Shown: one piece after another, positions 17,002-25,057 of the stretch
How positions within the stretch are numbered: position 1 is the first letter of the stretch
Layout of the letters: each line of letters starts with the position of its first letter
NCBI GenBank assembly: GCA_965223115.1
Contig: OZ244982.1
Coordinates: forward strand, 1,054,001-1,118,000
Origin: CBDCUI01 sp965223115
GTDB taxonomy: Bacteria; Pseudomonadota; Gammaproteobacteria; UBA4575
Direction: 5' to 3'
Length of the DNA: 64,000 nt
Translations under genes and position numbers: made by a program
The notes under the pieces: generated by a model
What the model was told of the DNA's origin: nothing
Database searches by the model: none
The model's input: the letters and a program-made list of their open reading frames with translations, nothing else

Positions 17002-17238
17002 TTAATTGGTCTCTTGCTTTTGTACTTTTGAAATGAGATTCATAAATGTCGGCTCTAATAATTCACAATCCTTAATATTAGATTTTTGCCACATAAGATC
17101 CTGTACTTTTACAACCAAAACACCATCTTCATCATATACTTTCAAGTCACCCGAATGTATAAATCTGTATAGCTTCGTTACAGGAATGCCTGAAATTTTC
17201 GCTGCCTTAGCAAGATTTACATACTGAACTACCGACAT
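17002..17238 (-). CDS. Small helix-turn-helix (excisionase/MerR-like) protein
   Basis: The 78 residues begin VNLAKAAKISGIPVTKLYRFIHSGDLKVYDEDG, the helix-turn-helix and wing pattern of small excisionase-type (HTH_17) DNA-binding proteins, followed by VVKVQDLMW. It could be a recombination directionality factor or an ordinary small regulator. No integrase is visible in the window, so a phage origin is only possible. It converges with the flavin reductase gene. Confidence 0.65.
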   Translation of the reverse strand: MSVVQYVNLAKAAKISGIPVTKLYRFIHSGDLKVYDEDGVLVVKVQDLMWQKSNIKDCELLEPTFMNLISKVQKQETN

Positions 17239-17435
17239 ATATGTTTACTTTATGTTGTAATAATTTTATCTACTAAATCATTATAATACATGATTTACAT
17301 GCAACTACTAAAGCAAATAAACTAAATAATATTTATTCTAAATCAAGTAGTTATACACTTAATCTCTATTCTATCTAAGGTTCTAATAGGAATATTAGCC
17401 CGATAAATGGCAGTGTATTTCAATAATAAAACAAG

Positions 17436-17993
17436 TCAGGTCCTTTTTGCCCTAACCCCAAATGCTTGGCGGTAGAACTGGCTTGCACCATTTACACCTA
17501 TATGTTTTACCTCGTTGGCAATTTTTTCAAATACCGGTAACACTTGTTGGTATAGGCTATGTTCACCGCCTACAAGAACCATCTGAATATTTTCAGCATC
17601 TCGCTGCCCTTCATTAAGTATGGTCGCATCTAAAAAAGGGATTTCTTTTTCAATAAATTGCTCTGAAAGTTCTTGGATTAGCTCAGGAGACACATTACTC
17701 ATATCAATAATAATACCCCTGATTGCTCCATAAGCCGCTACGCCATCATGACCAAATAGTATTTCTTCCAACTCAGGACCATCAGAACAAATCGTTATAA
17801 CAATATCTGATAACTGTGCAATTGCACTTGGTGAAACAATAGAACGGCTATGGCTAGAAGATTGGTCTGATTCCTGTTCACTCAATCTATGTACAAAAAA
17901 CCTTGCTTTAGATAACCGATCAGACAATAGGTTAGCTAATTTACCTTCCCCTATTATTCCAATTTTTATATCTTCAGCGTCAATAGAGCCCAT
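17436..17993 (-). CDS. 3-hydroxyisobutyrate dehydrogenase-like NAD-binding domain, truncated
   Basis: The 185 residues make only the N-terminal Rossmann domain of the beta-hydroxyacid dehydrogenase family: IGIIGEGKLANLLSDRL (G-x-G-x-L instead of G-x-G-x-M-G), IVITICSDGPELEEILFG, IIIDMSNVSPE and FLDATILNEG where the usual motif is D-A-P-V-S-G-G. The usual C-terminal helical domain with its catalytic lysine (about 110 residues) is absent. The frame stops cleanly at TGA, and I see no continuation in other frames. It is either a reduced binding protein or a decaying gene. Confidence 0.7.
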   Translation of the reverse strand: MGSIDAEDIKIGIIGEGKLANLLSDRLSKARFFVHRLSEQESDQSSSHSRSIVSPSAIAQLSDIVITICSDGPELEEILFGHDGVAAYGAIRGIIIDMSNVSPELIQELSEQFIEKEIPFLDATILNEGQRDAENIQMVLVGGEHSLYQQVLPVFEKIANEVKHIGVNGASQFYRQAFGVRAKRT

Positions 17994-18049
17994 ATTCTTT
18001 ATTTTTAACGAATTAATTTAATAACTCATGGCAACATCTAAAATTGTTG

Positions 18050-18718
18050 TCAACAAGTTTTTTGCTCATACATTGCTATCTCTTTAACTAAATTGGCTAA
18101 TTCCTTAATAATGTGGTGAGCACCAGAGTCAATTAAATCCTGTTCTTTGACTAAATCAGCAAAGCCAAATACAACCATGCCAGCGGCTACTCCAGCTGCA
18201 ACACCTATGGGGCTGTCTTCTACAACTAAACATCGATTCAGATCTGAGCAAGACATTTTTTCTGCTGCATGTAAAAATATATCAGGATAAGGCTTGCCAC
18301 GCTCCACATCAGATGTGCTAAAAAGCTTATCTTCAAATTTATCTAATAAATTTGATTTCCCAAGAGTAGTTCTCATCTTTTCATGTGAGCCACCCGATGC
18401 AACACAATAAGGTATTGCAATTTCCGACAAAACTTCTTCAATTCCATGCATAGAAGTTACTGACTCTTGCAATGCCTTTTTAATTTCACTTTGATAACGT
18501 ACTTGCAAATCTGCAGGAGGCTTATGGCCTAACATGTCTTCAATGATTGCTAAACATTTTTGCGATGATTGACCCATAAACTTTTCAACTAGTACATCAA
18601 AGCCAGGTGCCAAACCACATTCTTCTTCTAATACTTTCGCAAAAACTTCTGTGGTTATTCGTTCACTATTAACAAGCACACCATCACAATCAAAAATAAC
18701 AAGTTCAAATTTGTTCAA
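18050..18718 (-). CDS. HAD-superfamily phosphatase
   Basis: This 222-residue HAD hydrolase has nucleophile motif I FDCDGVLVNSE, motif II PYCVASGGSHEKM, and motifs III/IV RGKPYPDIFLHAA and VVEDSPIGVAAGVAAGM. The cap is the small helical type found in phosphoglycolate phosphatase and beta-phosphoglucomutase relatives; the substrate is not certain. It starts at TTG with AAGGTAA upstream. It ends 57 bp before the dehydrogenase-like gene and may be transcribed with it. Confidence 0.85.
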   Translation of the reverse strand: MNKFELVIFDCDGVLVNSERITTEVFAKVLEEECGLAPGFDVLVEKFMGQSSQKCLAIIEDMLGHKPPADLQVRYQSEIKKALQESVTSMHGIEEVLSEIAIPYCVASGGSHEKMRTTLGKSNLLDKFEDKLFSTSDVERGKPYPDIFLHAAEKMSCSDLNRCLVVEDSPIGVAAGVAAGMVVFGFADLVKEQDLIDSGAHHIIKELANLVKEIAMYEQKTC

Positions 18719-18982
18719 CTTATAAGTTACCTTTTTATATAAACAAAGAAATTCATAGTGTAATTATATATGAGGAATTCAAAAAATAATTTGCTTAGTA
18801 AATCGCACTTTATATACAAAGGAAAATATAACAATCGAATAACAAAAAATATAATTTAGCTATTTTTTTATGCGCAGATAGGTCTTATAAACTAATTGTT
18901 GGCTTATAGAAAAAGCTAACACCCATTTTCTTAACTTAACAATCTCAGCTATACATCGGCTTAAATGAGTGATTTAGTCGTT

Positions 18983-21799
18983 TTATTGCGCAGATGTCCC
19001 ATACAATATTAATTTATTTTGCTTCGCGACTCTCTTTTGATAAAAGTTTTTAATAGCAAAAATTATTATTAATCCAATAATAACAAACCCATAATTAAGA
19101 TATTCCCATAATTTTTTTTCGTCATTATCAAGAGTTTCTAGTGTTCTTGTAAAATGGCTATGTTTTCTTAATACACTTAACATGTTTTGATCTTCAACTG
19201 ACCAATCGACTAAATTTTGCATAAACTGAGCTGGTCGTCGATATTCTGTAAGCAACGCCTGAGTCATAAGATCAGAAAAATTATCAGTGAACAAAGAACC
19301 TGAGCCAACCAAAATTAGACGTGAAAGCTTTGTTGGGTCTTCATTTGTTGATTCTTGCGTTTTACTATCAAAATCACCTTCTATCATTACAGCAAGATTT
19401 TGAGAGCCCATACTGTCATTATCCACTTGAAAGCCTAATTCCGGATATTTTTCAAAATCCGGCAATATATCTAGACTATCTGATAACCAACTGTCGGCAG
19501 ATGATTTAAGTAAAGGTATAACTTTACGGTTAATGTTTTTATCAACATCGATATCAATGGGTGCTGCCCATGGTAAGTAAATTTGGCCTAACCTAGATGT
19601 GATAACACTATTTTGGTTTAAGCCTTTATCTCGAATATCAACAATATAAGGATAGTCAACAATTTTTGTTTCGCGCAAGACTAAACTACCCACACGTCGT
19701 GGACTTGGTATAGGCAACACTCCATTTTGCTTATCAAGCACAAGTTCTTTTTGCAACTTAATTCCATATTTAGCAAACAGTTTTTCAAGTCCACTTTCTA
19801 TTTCATTGACCTCTGCTACATTGCCTACACTTGCATCTATTGGTGCTGTTGCAACTAATACCGTACCTCCACGAATAAGAAAATCTTCTATCGCAGATTC
19901 AAATGTAGGATCAAGATAACGTGGAGCGAGCACCATTAAAAAATCTACACTCTCAGATACTTTTCCATTTTCTAATTTTAAATCTACAACTCTAACTGAT
20001 TCACGCAATATCTCTCGCATGATATTAAATTTTTTTGAATTTACTTGTGATGAAATAATACCTGAAGGTCCAGGTGCAGCAGTCGGTGTTAATAAAGCAA
20101 CTGTCTTAGTTGAATCCGGCAATAAACGCTTAATAGCAAAAATGATTGATGTACGTAATGTATCTTTAGAATATTTATCAGGCAAAATAATTGGAACTGA
20201 TTTTTTACCATCAGATATAGAAAGATAAAACCAATAAGGCTTTGAATCAGGCATATTCGATCCAAGTGGACGAACATGCAATTTATCAGTTAAATATTCA
20301 CCAGTAATATCATCTGCATCTGGATCTATAAATAGTAAATCAATATTACCTTGTGATTCGTCAAATAGTTCGCTAATGGTTTCACGTATTACGTTTTTTG
20401 CAATTCGATGCTCACTAGGCAAATTTGCATCGGATGAAATATATCCAGTAACAGCATAGCTGCGGCTTAATTTATCTAATTGAGGGATTTCACGTTTAGA
20501 TTTTGCAATTGTCGTTCGTATAGTGCGAGATATATCATATTCCGGGCTTTTAAGTTCCACTTCATAGCCACTAGCACTAGATTTAAGTTCAACTAAATCC
20601 TTATAGCCAAGTACTTCATATTGACCTTCATACTCTATTAAAATATCAAAATAAGTATTAACTACTGAAGCTTGATATTTACTTGAAGTTTGAAATGAAA
20701 CTGGTCTAACTCCATATTTTGTACCTGCTTCTTCTTCAAATTTTGGATTATCATATGGATTAATAAATTCAACCCTCACTTTTTTACCACCCGCAATTGC
20801 GTATTCTGTTAATAAATCACGAACTCTTGGAATCAATGGTGAGAGTAGAGGATGAGTAGTAGCACTAAAGTAACCACGAATTAACAGAGGCTTGTCTAGC
20901 TCTTTTAAATATTGCTTAGTAGCACTAGATAATGAATAAATTTGTCCTTGTGTTAAGTCTAGCCTTGCTTTTGTCGTAATACTTAAGCCAATATTAATAA
21001 CAAGTAGTAACAAAACTAACTTAATAGCTCTAATATGCCATTTGTAATGTAATTGATTTGGATTGTTACCTGCCCAACGAAGCTTTTCAAGTGTCAGGCG
21101 GTTAAAAAATAAAAATATGAACGTAATCGTTAAGTAATACAAAATATCCCTAATATCCAGAACACCTCGTGTGATCGATTCAAACCTAGAGCCAGAACCT
21201 AAAGAACGCAAAAAATCCGCGACTTTGTAATCAAAAATATTTGTAAAAGTTTGAGAACCAATTGCGTATAAAGCCCCAGCAATAGATACCGCCAGTATCA
21301 AACTAACAATTTGATTATCAGTACGTGCTGAGGACCAAAGTCCAATAGCTATATAGGCTGAAGCCAAAAAAATTGAAGCGATATAACCACCAACAACTGG
21401 ACCCCAGTCTAAATCACCAAGAGAATTAACTGTAATTGGGAGGAAAAATGTCAATGCTAACGCAATTATTATTAATAATAATACTGCAAAGTACTTCCCT
21501 AATATTTGAATAATAGGTGCTGTAGGTGACGTAAGAATTATTTCGATTGTGCCATTACGCCTCTCTTCTGCCCAGCTACGCATGGTTAACGCTGCTGTTA
21601 AAAAAATTAGCAGAATTGGCATCCACAAAAATAATGGACGCATGTCTGCAATATTACGAGAAAAAAAAGACTCAACCCAAAAGAATATAAATAATGATGC
21701 GGTTGCAAAAATTCCAAGAAATAATAATGCTGCAGGAGATGCAAAATAATCAGAAAGTTCTTTTCTCGTTGTGATTAATATTTTTTTTAGTGTGTCCAT
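18983..21799 (-). CDS. Fused ABC-2 permease and GldG-like domain protein
   Basis: This 938-residue membrane protein has about six hydrophobic segments in the first 250 residues (ABC-2 permease, GldF/NosY-like). A further membrane segment near 260 leads into a long extracytoplasmic GldG-like part (DLTQGQIYSLSSATKQYLKEL, then FLMVLAPRYL and GGTVLVATAP), with a final membrane segment near 905-922. GldF and GldG are usually separate proteins; here they are one. It lies 13 bp after the ATPase gene at 21813-22727. The exported substrate is unknown; gliding itself should not be inferred from this pair alone. Confidence 0.85.
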   Translation of the reverse strand: MDTLKKILITTRKELSDYFASPAALLFLGIFATASLFIFFWVESFFSRNIADMRPLFLWMPILLIFLTAALTMRSWAEERRNGTIEIILTSPTAPIIQILGKYFAVLLLIIIALALTFFLPITVNSLGDLDWGPVVGGYIASIFLASAYIAIGLWSSARTDNQIVSLILAVSIAGALYAIGSQTFTNIFDYKVADFLRSLGSGSRFESITRGVLDIRDILYYLTITFIFLFFNRLTLEKLRWAGNNPNQLHYKWHIRAIKLVLLLLVINIGLSITTKARLDLTQGQIYSLSSATKQYLKELDKPLLIRGYFSATTHPLLSPLIPRVRDLLTEYAIAGGKKVRVEFINPYDNPKFEEEAGTKYGVRPVSFQTSSKYQASVVNTYFDILIEYEGQYEVLGYKDLVELKSSASGYEVELKSPEYDISRTIRTTIAKSKREIPQLDKLSRSYAVTGYISSDANLPSEHRIAKNVIRETISELFDESQGNIDLLFIDPDADDITGEYLTDKLHVRPLGSNMPDSKPYWFYLSISDGKKSVPIILPDKYSKDTLRTSIIFAIKRLLPDSTKTVALLTPTAAPGPSGIISSQVNSKKFNIMREILRESVRVVDLKLENGKVSESVDFLMVLAPRYLDPTFESAIEDFLIRGGTVLVATAPIDASVGNVAEVNEIESGLEKLFAKYGIKLQKELVLDKQNGVLPIPSPRRVGSLVLRETKIVDYPYIVDIRDKGLNQNSVITSRLGQIYLPWAAPIDIDVDKNINRKVIPLLKSSADSWLSDSLDILPDFEKYPELGFQVDNDSMGSQNLAVMIEGDFDSKTQESTNEDPTKLSRLILVGSGSLFTDNFSDLMTQALLTEYRRPAQFMQNLVDWSVEDQNMLSVLRKHSHFTRTLETLDNDEKKLWEYLNYGFVIIGLIIIFAIKNFYQKRVAKQNKLILYGTSAQ

Positions 21800-21812
21800 T
21801 TGTACACTTTCA

Positions 21813-22727
21813 TTAGTCTTTCGAACAAACTTCAGTAAATAATGTTTCTAAATCACGTTTCTCAGGAGTTAATTCATATAACTTAAAACCAGCTTTATGA
21901 ACGGCTTCAGATACCCTTGCACCTAATTCTAAATCAGCATCTAATGAATACAGAAATTTTCCATCTATTTTGCATTTGAGTTTAACTGCATTTATTCCTT
22001 GTATTTTTTCAAGTACAGATAACGCAGTCTTCTCATCTTGATCAATTGTAATTAATAAAGGTAGTTCATGATTTATTTCATCAAGTCGTGAATCTTTCAC
22101 AATTTTGCCTGAATGCATTATGATTACCCGCTCACACAAGGCTTGAACTTCTTGCATAATATGTGTTGACAAAATAACTGTAGATGTTTTTGCTAATTCA
22201 CGAATAAGTTCTCGCATATTAATGGTTTGAGTGGGATCTAAACCATTAGTAGGTTCATCTAGAATAATAATCTCTGGATTATGCAAAATTGCTTGAGCAA
22301 CACCAACACGCTGACGATAGCCTTTTGACAAGGAACGAATTGGCTGTGTTGCTTTTTCAATCAACTTGGTACGTTGAATTGCTCTAACAACTAATTTCTT
22401 ACTATCTGCATTTAGAATATTATGCAGCGCAGCTTGGTATAATAAATAATTGACAACTGTCATATCTGTCCACAATGGACAGTTTTCAGGTAAATATCCT
22501 AACTTTGACTGTATTTGAGTAGTGTCACGTCCTATTAAGAAGTCGTTAACATAAATTAAACCATTAGTGGGTTCCAAAAACCCAGTTAACATTTTCATTA
22601 CAGTAGTTTTGCCTGCGCCATTATGTCCCAGCAGACCAACTATTTGCCCTTGTTCAATGTTAAAGGACACATCATCAACTGCAATAAAATCATTAAATTT
22701 ACGTGTTACATGCTCAAACTTAATCAA
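21813..22727 (-). CDS. ABC transporter ATPase, GldA/CcmA-like
   Basis: This 304-residue nucleotide-binding protein has Walker A GHNGAGKTT near residue 34, signature LSKGYRQRVGVAQ near 134, Walker B IIILDEPTNGLDP near 153 and the H-loop STHIMQEV near 192. The extra C-terminal region of about 90 residues is usual in multidrug or GldA-type exporters. It starts at TTG after AGGTGAT. It is the first gene of a two-gene exporter operon and ends 13 bp before the permease fusion. Confidence 0.92.
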   Translation of the reverse strand: MIKFEHVTRKFNDFIAVDDVSFNIEQGQIVGLLGHNGAGKTTVMKMLTGFLEPTNGLIYVNDFLIGRDTTQIQSKLGYLPENCPLWTDMTVVNYLLYQAALHNILNADSKKLVVRAIQRTKLIEKATQPIRSLSKGYRQRVGVAQAILHNPEIIILDEPTNGLDPTQTINMRELIRELAKTSTVILSTHIMQEVQALCERVIIMHSGKIVKDSRLDEINHELPLLITIDQDEKTALSVLEKIQGINAVKLKCKIDGKFLYSLDADLELGARVSEAVHKAGFKLYELTPEKRDLETLFTEVCSKD

Positions 22728-22943
22728 GGCATCACCTGTTATTCAATTCAAGACGTTATTATTAGTTATTTTACATACTTAATTTTTTTAAATGGTATGT
22801 GCAAAGTTTCACAGAAAACTGTCCAAGATTTTTTAGACACAATATCAACAAATCAATAACTCACCACATCAGTGCCTTATTAAGATACTACAAAAATTAA
22901 ATAACTACCTTCAAAAGTTTATATATCTTATTGATTTAGTTGG

Positions 22944-23014
22944 AGGCTAGGACCGGAATCGAACCGGTGTCCACGGCTTTGCAGGCCGCTGCATAACCAC
23001 TCTGCCACCTAGCC
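22944..23014 (-). tRNA. cysT: tRNA-Cys (anticodon GCA)
   Basis: The minus strand gives GGCTAGGTGGCAGAGTGG at the 5' end, anticodon loop CTGCAAA, T arm CCGGTTCGATTCCGG and encoded CCA at 22943-22941. In E. coli it is the middle member of glyW-cysT-leuZ. Here it stands alone between two large gene blocks. Confidence 0.97.
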
Positions 23015-23208
23015 ATTTAGAGAATCTGCACCCTTTTCTAAAAATTTATATAGGATATATAAACTAATAAACCTCAGCTAAATCACCAAGGTTTGAATTG
23101 AGCGAAAAAGTAAGTTTACGCCCTACACGTTACCAAGTAAATCAACCTCTTAGATCAAAAAAGCTCATATAAATTATAGGCCAAGGAGTGCCAATCGATA
23201 ATTTATGA

Positions 23209-23312
23209 GAGCAATATTACCATGCCCACCGCCTTTTTTAGATAAAGCTTATACAGATGATCACTTACGTCTAATAGTGGTCATATAAGAACCCATAAGA
23301 AAAATATTGCTC
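23209..23312. repeat. Short inverted repeat in a 317-bp gap
   Basis: GAGCAATATT (23209-23218) and AATATTGCTC (23303-23312) are perfect 10-bp inverted copies 84 bp apart. They lie between the tRNA-Cys gene and a small gene, at the edge of the 40-kb block. The gap holds no gene I can see. It could be a small relic element or a loose terminator. Confidence 0.35.
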
Positions 23313-23331
23313 GCTGTAAACTAAAAATTTT

Positions 23332-23508
23332 TCAAGCTTGCTCTAATGCATCCTTGATTTTCTCTAGCACTACTCTTCTGGCCTTTAATTGATCACGGTA
23401 ATCTTGCAGATCAGTGTTTGAAATTTCATAACTGAGGTCGGACAAAAAACTTTGCAGTGTTTCATTTAAGATTTGCAATTCTTGATCGTTAAGTTCTAAA
23501 TTTATCAT
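23332..23508 (-). CDS. Small hypothetical protein, 58 residues
   Basis: ATG 23508 is preceded by AGAGG at good spacing, so an upstream start (23577) is less likely. The product starts MINLELNDQELQILNETLQS and continues with charged helical sequence (DYRDQLKARRVVLEKIKDALEQA), probably a helical hairpin or coiled coil. I know no function. Similar short helical proteins are often stress-induced, which would suit this block, but that is inference. Confidence 0.6.
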   Translation of the reverse strand: MINLELNDQELQILNETLQSFLSDLSYEISNTDLQDYRDQLKARRVVLEKIKDALEQA

Positions 23509-23944
23509 CTTATTGCCTCTTTGCAATTTGAAAATAACTCCTCTATCACTCCCTTGCATGTTTTTAGCATACTGCACATCAACATTGGGGCTGGTCTTTT
23601 CATAGCATCCTCTAATAGCTCTATCATTACACCCTTTCTATGTTGAAGGTATGACGTTTCGATGTATTGATGCAACTCAATTAACTTAAAAAGATTGCAT
23701 TAGATATAGTCAATTATTGGTGCTATGAAACTGCTACTTAGCATATAGTCAATGTCCGTTTTGAGTCGTTAATTAATTCCAACCTGTTTCAGCCTAATTT
23801 ATGCCGCCTTTCAGCCAATAACAGTCAAATTAAAGCCTTTGATAAAACTAATTAATAAAATTAAGTGGTTTTATCTATTATTACACGTAATGTTCTTCTT
23901 ATAGTATTAGATTCAAAGCCACCACCAATAAAAGGAAAAATGCC
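23509..23944. other. Divergent intergenic region with a degenerate repeat
   Basis: The 436-bp region separates the small gene and the cysteine hydrolase. It holds a one-mismatch FNR-like site (TTGAT-GCAA-CTCAA, 23667-23680), far from both starts, and the repeat at 23750-23830. I see no gene in it. Confidence 0.4.
23750..23830 (+). repeat. Dispersed repeat, copy 1
   Basis: CAATGTCCGTTTTGAGTCGTTA at the left and GCCTTTCAGCCAATAACAG with TCAAA at the right recur at 30651-30757 with similar ends and a different centre. A short third copy is at 31329-31363. All are intergenic and inside the 40-kb block. Confidence 0.55.
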
Positions 23945-24640
23945 ATGTCCACTGTCGTTCCTGATTTGCCAGATCAATGGAAAAAATTAGATTTGGTAAA
24001 CATACTAGCTCAACCAGCAGCCTTTATATCAATAAGCCAGTGCAATAGTCTTTATAAGCCCGAAGGCGCACAAGGGGATGAGAAGCAATGGGAGCGAGGC
24101 ACATTAGAAAACACCATAAAAGTTGCAAAGGCTTGTCGTCAAGCAAATATGAAATTTTTTTGGATAGGCTACGATGTGTTTCGTGAAGACTACCCCATGA
24201 CGGAACTAGATCGAGCACAATATGGTAGTTGGAGTGATGCCTTCAATTCAAAGAATAGAACAGCAGAATATAAAAAATGGGATGCAGAATTAGCGGATGA
24301 ACTCAAAGAAATTTCACAACCTGGTGATACTGAATTTTTTGAATATGCACACCAAAGCTCATTTGTAGGTACACCTCTTAAATTAATGCTAGAACGGGCA
24401 GGAATTAAAACTATTGTGCTTTGTGGTATTCATTTAGATTGGTGCATAGAAGGGAACGCGCGTGCTGCTAGAGATGAAGGGTACATGCCTATAGTGATTG
24501 GTGATGCGTGCTCATGTCAGGATCAAGCAGACGACATACCGACCATGAATAGGATAAACAGAATCGTTTGCCCGGTACTTTCTGCGGATAAAGTTGTAAG
24601 CTACTTATTGCAAGGTCAGTCAAAGATTAAAGCTGCCTAA
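23945..24640 (+). CDS. Isochorismatase-fold protein with incomplete catalytic triad
   Basis: This 231-residue protein has the isochorismatase-like fold: the nucleophile-type Cys in GIHLDWCIEGNARAARDEGY near residue 172, and SSFVGTPLKLMLERAG just before it. The other two family residues look lost. The Asp of the usual D-M-Q motif reads ISQ (FISISQCN), and the Lys before the S-x-F-x-x-T segment is replaced (FEYAHQSSF). Hydrolase activity is therefore doubtful; it may bind rather than cleave. It is a single gene with no clear operon partners. Confidence 0.75.
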   Translation: MSTVVPDLPDQWKKLDLVNILAQPAAFISISQCNSLYKPEGAQGDEKQWERGTLENTIKVAKACRQANMKFFWIGYDVFREDYPMTELDRAQYGSWSDAFNSKNRTAEYKKWDAELADELKEISQPGDTEFFEYAHQSSFVGTPLKLMLERAGIKTIVLCGIHLDWCIEGNARAARDEGYMPIVIGDACSCQDQADDIPTMNRINRIVCPVLSADKVVSYLLQGQSKIKAA

Positions 24641-24710
24641 ACTTTGCAAGTATACGATCCAAGCCCGATTTAGGTGGTCGCTAACAGACACATTACGTTA
24701 GAAAATATTT

Positions 24711-24763
24711 AAATATTTAGGATTCGTTAAAAATCCACAACTTATAAATGATCCTGAATATTT
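24711..24763. terminator. Possible bidirectional terminator between convergent genes
   Basis: AAATATTTAGGAT (24711-24723) and ATCCTGAATATTT (24751-24763) pair over 12 of 13 positions between two convergent genes. The loop is long (27 nt), so efficiency is uncertain. The remaining part of the 417-bp gap (24764-25057) shows nothing else. Confidence 0.4.
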
Positions 24764-25057
24764 TTAACTATTTATACAAATTTATAGTGTAGATAAATTT
24801 AAATATTCATGTTTTTCCTTTTTGTGACAAAATGCTAAGCACTAACGTTGCAAACTGATTCACGATTAATTAATGCCGATAATTTCAGACCAAGTACTTG
24901 GCCTGATAAACGCAAAGCTCATCAGAAGTATTTTGCCTAATGATCCAGCTAATTATCGGATACCCAAGACACACAATAGCTACCCTTTTTGATTTATTTG
25001 AGCTTATTTTCAACATCAATAACCAACGTATCCATTCTTTTATTTTTTGATAAGTGG

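Noticed and set aside
8416..24640. Rut pyrimidine degradation pathway
   Set aside because: A luciferase-like monooxygenase, a RutF-like reductase and an isochorismatase-like protein recall RutA, RutF and RutB. But the monooxygenase matches SfnG, the isochorismatase-like protein lacks catalytic residues and lies in the other block, and no RutC, RutD or RutG is present.
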